Positions 45,304 to 54,133 of a DNA stretch of 64,000 nt are shown here, piece by piece. Both the position numbers and the translations under genes were made by a program. The DNA lies in the NCBI GenBank assembly GCA_041584015.1, contig JBFHES010000001.1:1-64000 (forward strand), written 5' to 3'. The DNA comes from JBFHES01 sp041584015 (GTDB lineage: Bacteria > Bacteroidota > Bacteroidia > Bacteroidales > M50B96). Numbering within the stretch: position 1 is the stretch's first letter; each line of letters starts with the position of its first letter. The notes beneath the pieces were generated by a model. It was not told where the DNA came from. It saw nothing but the letters and a program-made list of their open reading frames with translations, and did not search any database.

Positions 45304-45311
45304 CAAATATA
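45304..45311 (-). promoter_or_regulatory. Promoter -7 box for the truncated secreted gene
   Basis: TATATTTG on the minus strand, exact TAnnTTTG. Confidence 0.4.
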
Positions 45312-45417
45312 GATTAATAATTTTTTCGTATCAATAAGTTCAAGAATTATTAATTTAATGATGGCGTTTATAACAACGGTATAATTTAGAGAATAACTCC
45401 CGCTAATCTTAGCTGCG

Positions 45418-47046
45418 CTATCTTAGAACTACAAATTTACGTGCAAAATCCTGATTAGCTCCAATACCACGAATAATGTAATTTCCCGGTAATAGATCGG
45501 ACACATTTAAAGATACCATCTTTCCATTAGCAGCTTGTTCCTTTACAAGTTGCCCTGTTATTGAATAAACGCTGATTTGTGAAATAGTAAAGGAACTTTC
45601 GATCTTTAGTTGCGAGCTGGCAGGATTTGGATAAATCATCACCAATTCATCAACCTCTAATTCTACTTCCTCTATTCCAATATTCCCCAGATGAAATCGT
45701 CCTAAGAAACAGTCATCAATGGGGCAGATGCCTATTGAATCACCTCTGGACTGTCCATATACTATTAGGTCATTTTCAATAAATGTAAAACTCTTTGACG
45801 AAAATTCTGATTCAATAACGCCGATCGTACTTTTATAGTTTCCAGCGGAATCTAACTGTAAAATCCCAGTGTTGTTTCCAGAATGATTGAATACAGTATC
45901 TGTATCTATTACAAGCATGTTCTGGCATGAAAGGGACATAAAAATGTCGCCAGATGAATGCACCTGCAGCTCATATGCATATTGTTGACCATCTCCAGTG
46001 AATTGTTTTGCCCATATTACATCTCCATTTGCTTTGGTTTTCCACAGAAGAAAATCCTTCAAGTCAAATGCCATTAGCTCTCCATTAATGTGAAGCGTAT
46101 CGTATTGTAGGTAATTGGTAAAATAGTGCTCTCCTTGTTGATTAATATCCATAAAATGTAACTCATTATCTACTAGAGGATAACCAGGGTAAGTTCTTAT
46201 ATCCTCAACCTGACCATTAGCTGAATTAATAGAAACAAAATAGGTGCTCGGGTAATTTGGAGCATAAAGGGTATCACTTCCAAAAATACAATCGTCATTA
46301 TCGACTCTACCAGTCACTTCAATTCGCTTACTAACTGGATTGTATCTTACTCGTTCACCATCCCATCCAACACCATAAAATCTGCTTAACCAATTGAAGT
46401 TCCCTGCAGAATCAAATTTACATAGGAATGTCGGAGAATTGTTTCCTGCCATAGTTAATGTTGTATCACCAATTACTATAGTTCCCAGAAAACTGCCACT
46501 AGCATAGATGCTCTCTTCTTCATCAGTACAAATAAATCCTACACGCGACATATTTTGTGTAACAGAAGCACTGTCCTTATGAAAACGCTGATGCCATAGT
46601 AATTCTCCTGAAGGGCTATATTTAGCAAGGATGGTTTCTGGTTTATTTGCAGTAAAGCCCGATTCTACGAAAGTATCACCAGCAAAACAATAAATGGGAT
46701 GAAACATGTGGTTTGCATAGATATTTCCAGATGGACAAGCAAGCATGTCCTTAGTAGTTGCATAGCCATATAAAGCATCGTAACCATGACAATTGAACCA
46801 AGCCCATTCACCATTCCCAGCATACTGCACCATGTAAGAGCTCCAATCCTGCTCAAATGAAGTAAGCGGAGGATCGGTCCAATTTAACTCTGACTCATAA
46901 GGTCCATACAATAGAAAGCCATCATCTGCCTGTTCAGTTACAAATGTGGCACTTGAAAAATGTTCTTTTACCCACAACCATTCTCCTTGCTGAGCCAATG
47001 AGCCATAAGTTGTAAAAACTAGAAATAGTATAATTAGGTGTTTCAT
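45418..47046 (-). CDS. Secreted T9SS protein with SBBP-like beta-propeller
   Basis: 542 residues. Sec signal (MKHLIILFLVF...SLAQ), a body of repeated strands such as SGELLWHQRFHKDS, AGNFNWLSRFYG and GDVIWAKQFTG that look like SBBP/beta-propeller blades, and a C-terminal T9SS type A sorting domain (IYPNPASSQLKI, LLPGNYIIRG, KFVVLR). No catalytic residues recognised; a surface or released binding protein. ATG 47046 is used; the TTG at 47052 is less likely. It is convergent with nothing and ends 133 bases before the remnant gene start on the same strand. Confidence 0.88.
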   Translation of the reverse strand: MKHLIILFLVFTTYGSLAQQGEWLWVKEHFSSATFVTEQADDGFLLYGPYESELNWTDPPLTSFEQDWSSYMVQYAGNGEWAWFNCHGYDALYGYATTKDMLACPSGNIYANHMFHPIYCFAGDTFVESGFTANKPETILAKYSPSGELLWHQRFHKDSASVTQNMSRVGFICTDEEESIYASGSFLGTIVIGDTTLTMAGNNSPTFLCKFDSAGNFNWLSRFYGVGWDGERVRYNPVSKRIEVTGRVDNDDCIFGSDTLYAPNYPSTYFVSINSANGQVEDIRTYPGYPLVDNELHFMDINQQGEHYFTNYLQYDTLHINGELMAFDLKDFLLWKTKANGDVIWAKQFTGDGQQYAYELQVHSSGDIFMSLSCQNMLVIDTDTVFNHSGNNTGILQLDSAGNYKSTIGVIESEFSSKSFTFIENDLIVYGQSRGDSIGICPIDDCFLGRFHLGNIGIEEVELEVDELVMIYPNPASSQLKIESSFTISQISVYSITGQLVKEQAANGKMVSLNVSDLLPGNYIIRGIGANQDFARKFVVLR

Positions 47047-47198
47047 ATGCAAAGATTCCAGATTAAAGCTATTTAGTTAATTTCAATAATAGAGAGCAAC
47101 ATTTTATTAACACCTGTAGACTTATACAAAAAGATTAAGCCTTTCTAAAAAAACATAGCTGTACTTCTCTCAATTAACGTTAGCAAAATCAAAAATAC

Positions 47199-47231
47199 AA
47201 AAAAAAGGGATGATCTTACGATCATCCCTTT
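47199..47231 (-). terminator. Terminator of hydCBA
   Basis: AAAGGGATGATC-TTAC-GATCATCCCTTT hairpin with eight T on the minus strand (47206-47199). Confidence 0.88.
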
Positions 47232-47254
47232 GTATATAAATTGATTTGTTTCAA

Positions 47255-49042
47255 TTAATATCTGTTACGCTTTTGATAATGTGTGTGTAATAGTTCGTGT
47301 GCTTTGTGTCCGTTTGCATCGCCTAAATACTCTTCATAAAGCTTAGCAACCTCAGCATTCTCATGTGATTTACGTTTAGCTTTACCTTCGTCTTCTGAGT
47401 AAATAGCTGCGGTACGCTTAGCTCGAATTTCTGCATTTGTTGGAATTGGCTGGCCTCCGCCACCAATACATCCACCAGGACAAGCCATTACCTCAACAAA
47501 GTGGTAAGGTGAAGTTCCAGCAGCAATCTGATCCATAATAATACGAGCGTTCTTTAATCCGTGAGCTACAGCTACATTCAATTCTGCACCTTCTAAGAAT
47601 TTCCAAGCATCAACACAACCTTCAACTTTAATTGAAGCAGCCTTGATTCCTTCGGAACCACGAACCGGCATAATGTTTAAGTTCTCGAAAGGAACTTCGC
47701 GACCTGTTACTAATTCGTAAGCAGTACGTAAAGCAGCTTCCATAACACCACCTGTTGCACCGAAAATTACTCCGGCACCTGTTGATTCACCCATGATACT
47801 ATCATAGTCAGAATCCTCAAGATGTACGAAGTCAATACCAGCTTGCTTAATCATATGACCTAACTCACGAGTAGTTAAACCAGCATCAACATCCTGGTAT
47901 CCGCTATCGTTCATTTCAGGGCGATTCGCTTCGTACTTTTTAGCAGCACAAGGCATAATAGCTACAGAAATAACGTCTTTTGGATCGATACCTTTCTTAT
48001 CAGCATAATATGTTTTTGCTAAGGCACCAAACATTTGCTGTGGCGACTTACAAGTTGATAAGTGACCAAGGTGCTCAGGATACATGTGCTCAATAAACTT
48101 AACCCAACCCGGAGAACATGAAGTCATCAATGGAAGTTTTACTTCAGGATTCTTGTCAACAAGAGCACCTTTTAAACGACCTAATAATTCTGTTCCTTCC
48201 TCAATAATTGTAAGGTCGGCAGTAAAGTCAGTATCAAGTACTGAGTCCATACCCATTTTCTTCATCGCCGTTACCATTTTACCAGTAACACGTGTTCCAA
48301 CCGGATATCCTAACATTTCGCCAAGAGCAACACGTACCGAAGGAGCTGTATTCATTACAACATGCTTCTTAGGATTATCCATAGCTTCCCATAGGTAATC
48401 TGTGTATCTTCTCTCTGTTAATGCACCAGTAGGACAGCGGTTAATGCACTGACCACAATTCGTACAAACAACTTCGTTTAACGGAAGATCCATGAACGTA
48501 GAAATTTTCATGTGATCACCTTTATTGGCAACTGTAAGAGCGTTTACATGCTGCAACTCAGAACAAGTTCTAACGCAACGCTGGCAACGAATACACTTAC
48601 TATCATCTTTCTCAATTGACCAGGAAGATTTATCAATCTCGATATTTTCTTTAACTACGCTTTGGTAGATATTGTTGTCAACGTTGTATTCAGCAGCAAC
48701 CGACTGTAATTCACAGTTCATACTACGGTAACAAGTTGTACATTGTGTATTGTGTTCTGATACAAGCAGAGCAGCTACATCTCTTCTTGCCATACGAACT
48801 TTTGCAGTATTTGTCTTAACGATCATTCCTTCTGCTGCCGGAGCGGCACAAGAAGCAGTAAGAGCACGCTGACCTTCAACTTCAACAACACAAATTCTAC
48901 AGTTACCTGCTACGCAAAGGTCTTCGTGATGACAAAGCGTTGGAATGTGTACGTTAACTTTTTTGGCAGCATCCAGAACTGAGGTTCCCTTTTCAACGGC
49001 AACCTGCATTCCATCTATTGTAAGGTTTATTTGATTTTTCAT
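47255..49042 (-). CDS. hydA: [FeFe]-hydrogenase catalytic subunit HydA (NAD(H)-linked type)
   Basis: 595 residues. N-terminal [2Fe-2S] ferredoxin domain (Cys37, Cys48, Cys51, Cys65), His-ligated cluster (His97, Cys101, Cys104, Cys110), two [4Fe-4S] clusters (Cys150/153/156/160 and Cys193/196/199/203), then the H-cluster domain. H-cluster motifs: TSCSPGW at 307-313 (second position Ser, a form I associate with NAD(P)-linked hydrogenases), MPCAAKK near 365 and EVMACPGGCIGGGGQP near 540. It ends in the usual ELLHTHY tail and lacks the extra C-terminal [2Fe-2S] domain of Thermotoga-type bifurcating HydA. It makes or uses H2 with electrons from HydBC. Maturation genes hydEFG are not in the window. 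ATG 49042 is used. Confidence 0.96.
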   Translation of the reverse strand: MKNQINLTIDGMQVAVEKGTSVLDAAKKVNVHIPTLCHHEDLCVAGNCRICVVEVEGQRALTASCAAPAAEGMIVKTNTAKVRMARRDVAALLVSEHNTQCTTCYRSMNCELQSVAAEYNVDNNIYQSVVKENIEIDKSSWSIEKDDSKCIRCQRCVRTCSELQHVNALTVANKGDHMKISTFMDLPLNEVVCTNCGQCINRCPTGALTERRYTDYLWEAMDNPKKHVVMNTAPSVRVALGEMLGYPVGTRVTGKMVTAMKKMGMDSVLDTDFTADLTIIEEGTELLGRLKGALVDKNPEVKLPLMTSCSPGWVKFIEHMYPEHLGHLSTCKSPQQMFGALAKTYYADKKGIDPKDVISVAIMPCAAKKYEANRPEMNDSGYQDVDAGLTTRELGHMIKQAGIDFVHLEDSDYDSIMGESTGAGVIFGATGGVMEAALRTAYELVTGREVPFENLNIMPVRGSEGIKAASIKVEGCVDAWKFLEGAELNVAVAHGLKNARIIMDQIAAGTSPYHFVEVMACPGGCIGGGGQPIPTNAEIRAKRTAAIYSEDEGKAKRKSHENAEVAKLYEEYLGDANGHKAHELLHTHYQKRNRY

Positions 49043-49071
49043 TTTTACCAATTTTAATTGTTACACACTTC

Positions 49072-50244
49072 TTAGTAAACCATCTCTTCTGTGAAGTTCT
49101 CAACTATTGAAGCAAATGAATTAGCAACTGATTGACCTAAACCACACTTTGAAGCAATCTTCATAGTGTCGGTTAATTTCATCAACTGTTTTAAATAAGT
49201 CTCAGGCTTCACATCATTTTTAATCGCTTCAACACCTTTCAGTAATTGCTGCGTTCCAACACGACATGGTGTACACTGACCACATGATTCTTCTACAAAG
49301 AAATCAAGGTAGTTATGTAATACATTATACATTGAGCGGCTGCTATTAAACAACATCATTGATCCACCGGTAGGCATTCCTTCGAAACCAATAATAGTTT
49401 GGTCGAATTTTTTGCGAGGTACACAGAATCCTGAAGCGCCACCAACCTGAACAGCTTTTGTATCGCCATCACCAAACTCTGCAACAAAGTCTGATAATTT
49501 CATACCTAGCTCAAGTTCAAAAACACCTGGTTTTGGCGTATCACCAGACACAGAAAACAATTTAGAACCACGAGAATCCTGTGTTCCTAGCTTGTTATAC
49601 TCTTCATGTCCGATACGGCAAATAAGCTGAGCATTTACAAAAGTCTCAACGTTGTTAACAACAGTTGGTTTGTTCATAAATCCTTCAACTACCGGGAATG
49701 GCGGCTTGTTACGAGGCTCACCTCTTTTACCTTCCATTGATTCAATCAATGCAGTTTCTTCACCACATACATAAGCACCACTACCAAGTCTTATTTCAAT
49801 TTTAAAATCTAAACCAAACTTCTCAGTGTACTCATGAAAAATCTCTAATTCTTTGTTTAGCTCGGTAAGCATAAACTTGTATTCTCCTCTTAGGTAGATA
49901 TACCCGATGGTTGCACCAATTGCATAACCACAAATGGCCATTCCTGAGAATACTTTGCGAGGTACCTTTAAAAGAATCTCACGATCTTTAAAAGTTCCTG
50001 GCTCACCTTCATCAGCATTACAAATTACGTATTTCTGATCTGCTTTCTGACCGGCACCAAATTTCCACTTTAATCCGGTTGGGAAACCAGCACCACCTCT
50101 ACCGCGCACACCAGACTCAATAATCTCCTGGATTATCTCTTCTGGTTTGCTCTTTAAGGCTTTTTCTAACACTTTATATTTTACCGATGTATATCCTCCG
50201 AAGATAACATCAGCTCTGTTTACACCATTATTTAAATTACTCAT
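49072..50244 (-). CDS. hydB: Hydrogenase NADH-oxidising subunit HydB (NuoF-like), reduced form
   Basis: 390 residues, a bare NuoF core. FMN/NADH motifs: GVRGRGGAGFPTGLKW near 45-60 and GEETALIESMEGKRGEPRNKP near 161-181. The N3-type [4Fe-4S] cluster uses the CGQCTPC motif near 320-326 plus a Cys in SKCGLGQS near 366. Thermotoga HydB carries an added N-terminal thioredoxin-like [2Fe-2S] domain and a C-terminal two-cluster ferredoxin domain; both are missing, and it is shorter than E. coli NuoF. The gene lies 29 bases before hydA and 47 after hydC, all in one operon. Confidence 0.93.
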   Translation of the reverse strand: MSNLNNGVNRADVIFGGYTSVKYKVLEKALKSKPEEIIQEIIESGVRGRGGAGFPTGLKWKFGAGQKADQKYVICNADEGEPGTFKDREILLKVPRKVFSGMAICGYAIGATIGYIYLRGEYKFMLTELNKELEIFHEYTEKFGLDFKIEIRLGSGAYVCGEETALIESMEGKRGEPRNKPPFPVVEGFMNKPTVVNNVETFVNAQLICRIGHEEYNKLGTQDSRGSKLFSVSGDTPKPGVFELELGMKLSDFVAEFGDGDTKAVQVGGASGFCVPRKKFDQTIIGFEGMPTGGSMMLFNSSRSMYNVLHNYLDFFVEESCGQCTPCRVGTQQLLKGVEAIKNDVKPETYLKQLMKLTDTMKIASKCGLGQSVANSFASIVENFTEEMVY

Positions 50245-50291
50245 TTTCTGTTCTTTTTAGGTTACTAATTCTTTTTAAAGAACTACCGCTG

Positions 50292-50756
50292 TTACTTTTT
50301 GCGATATTCAGCAATGATTTCTACTACCTTATCAGGTGTTAAGTCTGTATAAGGCTGCTCATTAATCAACATTGAAGGCTCTTTGTCGCTCCATCCAATA
50401 TCGTTGGTTTCGAGTAGTGTAAACTTTTTACATGGGGATGTTTCACCCACCTTAATTTTGAGGAGATCTTCAAGGGTTCTTACAATTTCTCTTTTCCCTT
50501 TCATCTCAGCAATAATCGATTTGCATACGCGAATCACATATTCACCACGCTCTTCAGTGTCGAGGAATGAATAGAAGGAAGCGGTTCCGTATACTTCGGC
50601 TGCTGATAAGTCTAGCTCACGAGCGATTTCAACCATACACTCTTTAGAAAGATAATTTCTCTCGTCGACAATGCCTTGAAGGATCGGCATTAGACTTTCT
50701 CTTTCTCGTCCGTACTTATCGGCTAGATTCTTTACTTTGTCTTGAACTTCTGCCAT
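50292..50756 (-). CDS. hydC: NuoE-like hydrogenase subunit HydC with a degenerate [2Fe-2S] site
   Basis: 154 residues of the NuoE thioredoxin-like fold (helical N-terminus, EVYGTASFYSFL near 54-65). The usual ligands are C-x4-C and C-x3-C. Here the first pair is Cys78 and Ala83 (VCKSIIAE), and the second reads DIGWS at 119-123 where CLGAC is expected, so Asp119 and Ser123 replace both cysteines. Only one of four ligands remains; Cys109 (SPCKK) is extra. The subunit probably keeps a structural role without the N1a-type cluster. It is the first gene of the operon. Confidence 0.9.
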   Translation of the reverse strand: MAEVQDKVKNLADKYGRERESLMPILQGIVDERNYLSKECMVEIARELDLSAAEVYGTASFYSFLDTEERGEYVIRVCKSIIAEMKGKREIVRTLEDLLKIKVGETSPCKKFTLLETNDIGWSDKEPSMLINEQPYTDLTPDKVVEIIAEYRKK

Positions 50757-50796
50757 TTTTTTAATCTTTTATAATTAATCAACTTTACAGTCATCG

Positions 50797-50818
50797 AAAA
50801 GTGGCATATACCACTTTT
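50797..50818. promoter_or_regulatory. Palindrome upstream of hydCBA
   Basis: AAAAGTGG (50797-50804), CATATA, CCACTTTT (50811-50818), perfect 8-base arms, 40 bases before the hydC start. No T-run follows on the operon strand, so an operator is more likely than a terminator. It does not match the Rex consensus. Confidence 0.4.
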
Positions 50819-50955
50819 TCAATGGTAAAAATACGTTCACCAAACTGTAAAAAGTATGACTTTGGTTAGACTAAAAAGTGATAAAAGTCAAGAATTATTT
50901 AGTATTTAGAACTAATACAAATAACTGACTAAAAAAGACTTAAAAAGGTTTTATT

Positions 50956-53043
50956 CTATTTTGGATATTCTATTCTGGAATGATAAATATTGCGTAGTTT
51001 TTCTCTAAAAACTTCCTTCACCATGGTCAGCTCTTTAAAGGTAATATCGCTGTCTTCAAACTGTCCTTCTTTTTGCTGATACGAAATAATACCATCAACC
51101 AAATCGCCAATAATGCGCTCTGAATATTCTTTCAGACTGCGAGATGCTGCTTCAACTGAATCAGCCATCATTAACACAGCTGTTTCCTTTGAATGCGGAA
51201 TTGGACCGTGATAGGTAAATCGACTTATGTCTGCTTCTTCCTCTGGAAAATGCTTTAAGAATGAACGGTAAAAATACTGAACCGTGGTGGTACCATGATG
51301 CGATTGAATAAACTCAATAATGGTTTCCGGCAGCTTATACTTTTTAGCCAGCAGCACACCTTCCGAAACATGGCTAATAATCAACTCGGCACTTTCTTCA
51401 AAGTCGAGTTTATCATGGGGATTAAAATCGGGCGATTGATTTTCAATAAAGAACGGAGCCATATTCATCTTACCAATATCATGATACAGTGCGCCTGTTC
51501 TTACCAACAGCGGATTTCCACCGATTTTATAAATTGCCTCTTCCGCCAGATTAGCCACCTGCATAGAGTGCTGAAAAGTACCTGGTGCTTTACTTGCCAG
51601 TTCGCGTAATAATGGTGAGTTGGTATCAGAAAGTTCAAGAAGTGTAAGATCAGATAAAAAGCCAAAAATCTTCTCGAATACGTATATCAACGGATAGGAA
51701 GTTAAGATTAACAAACCATTTGCTCCAAGCCACACAAAATTCATCCAATTAATTTTACTTAAATCGCTCTCGTGAATTAATGACAGGGCAAAATAAATAA
51801 AGCTATAGGTAACAAAAACAATGGCCGCACTCCAGAACAGCTGCGAACGTTTGCGAGCACTGTGCATAGCAAAAATGGCGACAATACCCGCTATAAATTG
51901 CATGAACACAAACTCAAATCCATTTGGTGCAATAAAGCCAATTAATATAATGGTAACCACGTGAATAAAAATTGCCAACCGTGAATCGTAAAACGTTCTG
52001 ATAATAATTGGCAAGAGCGCAAAAGGAATTACGAAAAGGTGGATTACTCCCGTGCGAGCCGTTAAACCAGCAAGCGATACGAACAATACGGTAAGCAGTA
52101 AGATAAATATAGTCTTCTTGCTACTTAACAAAATTTCAATTCTGAAATGAAATAAGAAAAGGAATAATACCATCATTGCGGCAAGCACCAACAACACCTG
52201 CCCCGCGATTATCAGGTAACTATTCGTGCCCAAGCCAAGCATAGCCTCAGATTCTCTTTTCAAGGATTCAATCACCTTAAACTTATAATCATTAACAATC
52301 TCCCCTTTTGAGATTACTTTATCGCCAGCTCTAATTAGGCCATATGTAAGAGAGATATTGTCCAGTTCTTGTTGCTTCTTTAAGCGTGTAATTTCTTCGT
52401 CATAGATTAAATTTGCGACAACAAACTCGGCAATATTAAGCTCCTGAAGGAACTTTAAGGATAAATCATGGGCAATTCCATTCTCGTATAATATTCTACT
52501 AATTTCCTTTTCTAAGGCAGGCACCGATGTAGCTATGGAGAATACTTCTTGCGGAGAAAATTCCTCTGCTACGTTTTCCTGTATTACAACCAACGAAGCT
52601 CCCGCTGGAACTTCAGACAATATTCCTACATGATAAACATCTTCTATAATGGTGAGCAGCTCAGAAACACATGCAACTTTTATTGCCTCAGCCAAGGTAT
52701 CATTCGTCTGTGGTGCCATAACTGCAGACCATACCACATCAACCTTTTGCGATAATAACCGCTCTTGCGCAGGCAATAGAGAAATATCAAAACGATAAAA
52801 AGGCTTTACTTTTTGTCGTATACTATCTGCTTCAACCTTTACCTCATTGTCGGTTTTATAGATTGGAAAATCAAAAGGTGCATTAAGCGTTTCATGCATC
52901 CAGGGCATTCCTTGCTTGTATTCATATTTGAATTTACCTTCCTGCGGGAAGAAATAAACAATTATGGCTACACTTACTATAAACAGTACAATCCTGTAAA
53001 AAAGATTGGAAATTTTAAGGAATGAATTAATAAAAGTCTTCAC
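50956..53043 (-). CDS. pgpH: PgpH-type cyclic di-AMP phosphodiesterase (7TM-HD)
   Basis: 695 residues: N-terminal membrane helix (about 12-30), extracellular 7TMR-HDED-like domain to about 270, a block of seven membrane helices (about 275-455), and a cytosolic HD domain. In the HD domain, FQHSMQVANLAEEAI and ALYHDIGKMNMAPFFIENQ give the His/His-Asp metal ligands, followed by HHGTT. The family degrades c-di-AMP to pApA, controlling cell-wall and osmotic homeostasis. It is a single-gene unit; about 200 bases separate it from hydC. Confidence 0.92.
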   Translation of the reverse strand: MKTFINSFLKISNLFYRIVLFIVSVAIIVYFFPQEGKFKYEYKQGMPWMHETLNAPFDFPIYKTDNEVKVEADSIRQKVKPFYRFDISLLPAQERLLSQKVDVVWSAVMAPQTNDTLAEAIKVACVSELLTIIEDVYHVGILSEVPAGASLVVIQENVAEEFSPQEVFSIATSVPALEKEISRILYENGIAHDLSLKFLQELNIAEFVVANLIYDEEITRLKKQQELDNISLTYGLIRAGDKVISKGEIVNDYKFKVIESLKRESEAMLGLGTNSYLIIAGQVLLVLAAMMVLFLFLFHFRIEILLSSKKTIFILLLTVLFVSLAGLTARTGVIHLFVIPFALLPIIIRTFYDSRLAIFIHVVTIILIGFIAPNGFEFVFMQFIAGIVAIFAMHSARKRSQLFWSAAIVFVTYSFIYFALSLIHESDLSKINWMNFVWLGANGLLILTSYPLIYVFEKIFGFLSDLTLLELSDTNSPLLRELASKAPGTFQHSMQVANLAEEAIYKIGGNPLLVRTGALYHDIGKMNMAPFFIENQSPDFNPHDKLDFEESAELIISHVSEGVLLAKKYKLPETIIEFIQSHHGTTTVQYFYRSFLKHFPEEEADISRFTYHGPIPHSKETAVLMMADSVEAASRSLKEYSERIIGDLVDGIISYQQKEGQFEDSDITFKELTMVKEVFREKLRNIYHSRIEYPK

Positions 53044-53120
53044 TTTCTGGTTTTTATTTACTGATAAGGTTAAACAAAGATAATATAATTCTCGACCGCC
53101 ATTAAAGCTCTGCCATTATG

Positions 53121-53903
53121 CTATGCATCCCGGGCCTCCAATTTCTTTATTAATACGGCCATCTGATCATTCAGCTCATCCACCTTTGCCTCCAACTCGT
53201 CGTTGTTATCACTAACCATGGCATCAACAAATATTGAGTTAACCAACGACAAACCGAAGATACCACCTGATATAAGAATAAATATAAAATATAGTTTAGT
53301 AAGGAAACCTAGTTCAAATGACAGCCTTGTGGCAATCCTCTCCGGTATTTCGTACCATCCCTCCATTGTAAACACTTTAAATGTTGAATAAAACGAGGTC
53401 AACGGATCGGAAAAAGTATGAGGTGATACTTCTTTGAACAAGTAATACGACAAAACCGACACGATAAATAAATACACGAAAAAACCAGCCAAAACAACAA
53501 AGGAGGTTTTAAGTGCGCGTTGAATACCTTCGAGTAAGTCGTTTATTCCGGGAACAAATTTTATGAACCTAAATGATTTAAATATTCTTAAAACCCTTAA
53601 CACCAATAGGAATTCGAGATGCAAACCATCTATTTGAAACATATAGACAATTAAAGATGGTACTGACAAAAGAATGAGAGTAAAATCCAGTCGATCCCAA
53701 TTTGAGCTGATGTAAACTTTCCATCCCCAGCTTTTAATCTTTACTATCATTTCTAATAAGAAAAGGCCGGTAATAAAATGATCGACAAACCTTACTGTTT
53801 GCTTAAGTGGCTCGGAGCCAAGATTGAATCCATCAATAAAAATGAGTAAAGCATTAATAAAAATCAATGCCAGTATAAATCGGTTATTAAGGAAGATGCG
53901 CAT
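53121..53903 (-). CDS. One-repeat voltage-gated cation channel with Cav-like filter
   Basis: 260 residues with six membrane segments. S1-S3 lie at about 8-25, 38-57 and 72-90. S4 (RVLRIFKSFRFIKF, 103-116) carries Arg103, Arg106, Lys109, Arg112 and Lys115 in a voltage-sensor spacing. S5 is at about 132-155, the pore loop at 169-187, and S6 at about 202-228. The filter reads TMEGWYE (179-185): Glu181 then Gly182, the form of Cav repeat I and of the calcium-selective CavMr, not the TLESW of sodium-selective NaChBac-type channels. A C-terminal coiled coil (232-258) fits tetramer assembly. Calcium preference is inference. Confidence 0.88.
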   Translation of the reverse strand: MRIFLNNRFILALIFINALLIFIDGFNLGSEPLKQTVRFVDHFITGLFLLEMIVKIKSWGWKVYISSNWDRLDFTLILLSVPSLIVYMFQIDGLHLEFLLVLRVLRIFKSFRFIKFVPGINDLLEGIQRALKTSFVVLAGFFVYLFIVSVLSYYLFKEVSPHTFSDPLTSFYSTFKVFTMEGWYEIPERIATRLSFELGFLTKLYFIFILISGGIFGLSLVNSIFVDAMVSDNNDELEAKVDELNDQMAVLIKKLEARDA

Positions 53904-54032
53904 AGTTCAATTTTTATAGAGAATAAAGATAAAGCTGATTATTTTACCAATCTATGATAAATTTCAAATCCTGCATTTATTAATTACAGGAATCGTTGTT
54001 GCTGAAATATTGAAGTTGCAAAATTAGCTAAT

Positions 54033-54062
54033 AAAAAAAGCGATACTAAATGTATCGCTTTT
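54033..54062 (-). terminator. Terminator of the tandem aldolase-like gene
   Basis: AAAAGCGATAC (54036-54046) and GTATCGCTTTT (54052-54062), with seven A upstream giving a T-run on the minus strand. Confidence 0.85.
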
Positions 54063-54133
54063 CCTCAAGGCCATAGCCTCTTATAATCATATTCCCAAAC
54101 AATTATTTATATTCTTTTGGCAACAAACTTAAA

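Noticed and set aside
47255..49042. TSCSPGW in HydA as a loss of an H-cluster ligand
   Set aside because: The neighbouring motifs (STCKSPQQ, MPC, ACPGGC) are intact and I associate this form with active NAD(P)-linked hydrogenases, so I treat it as a lineage variant rather than damage.
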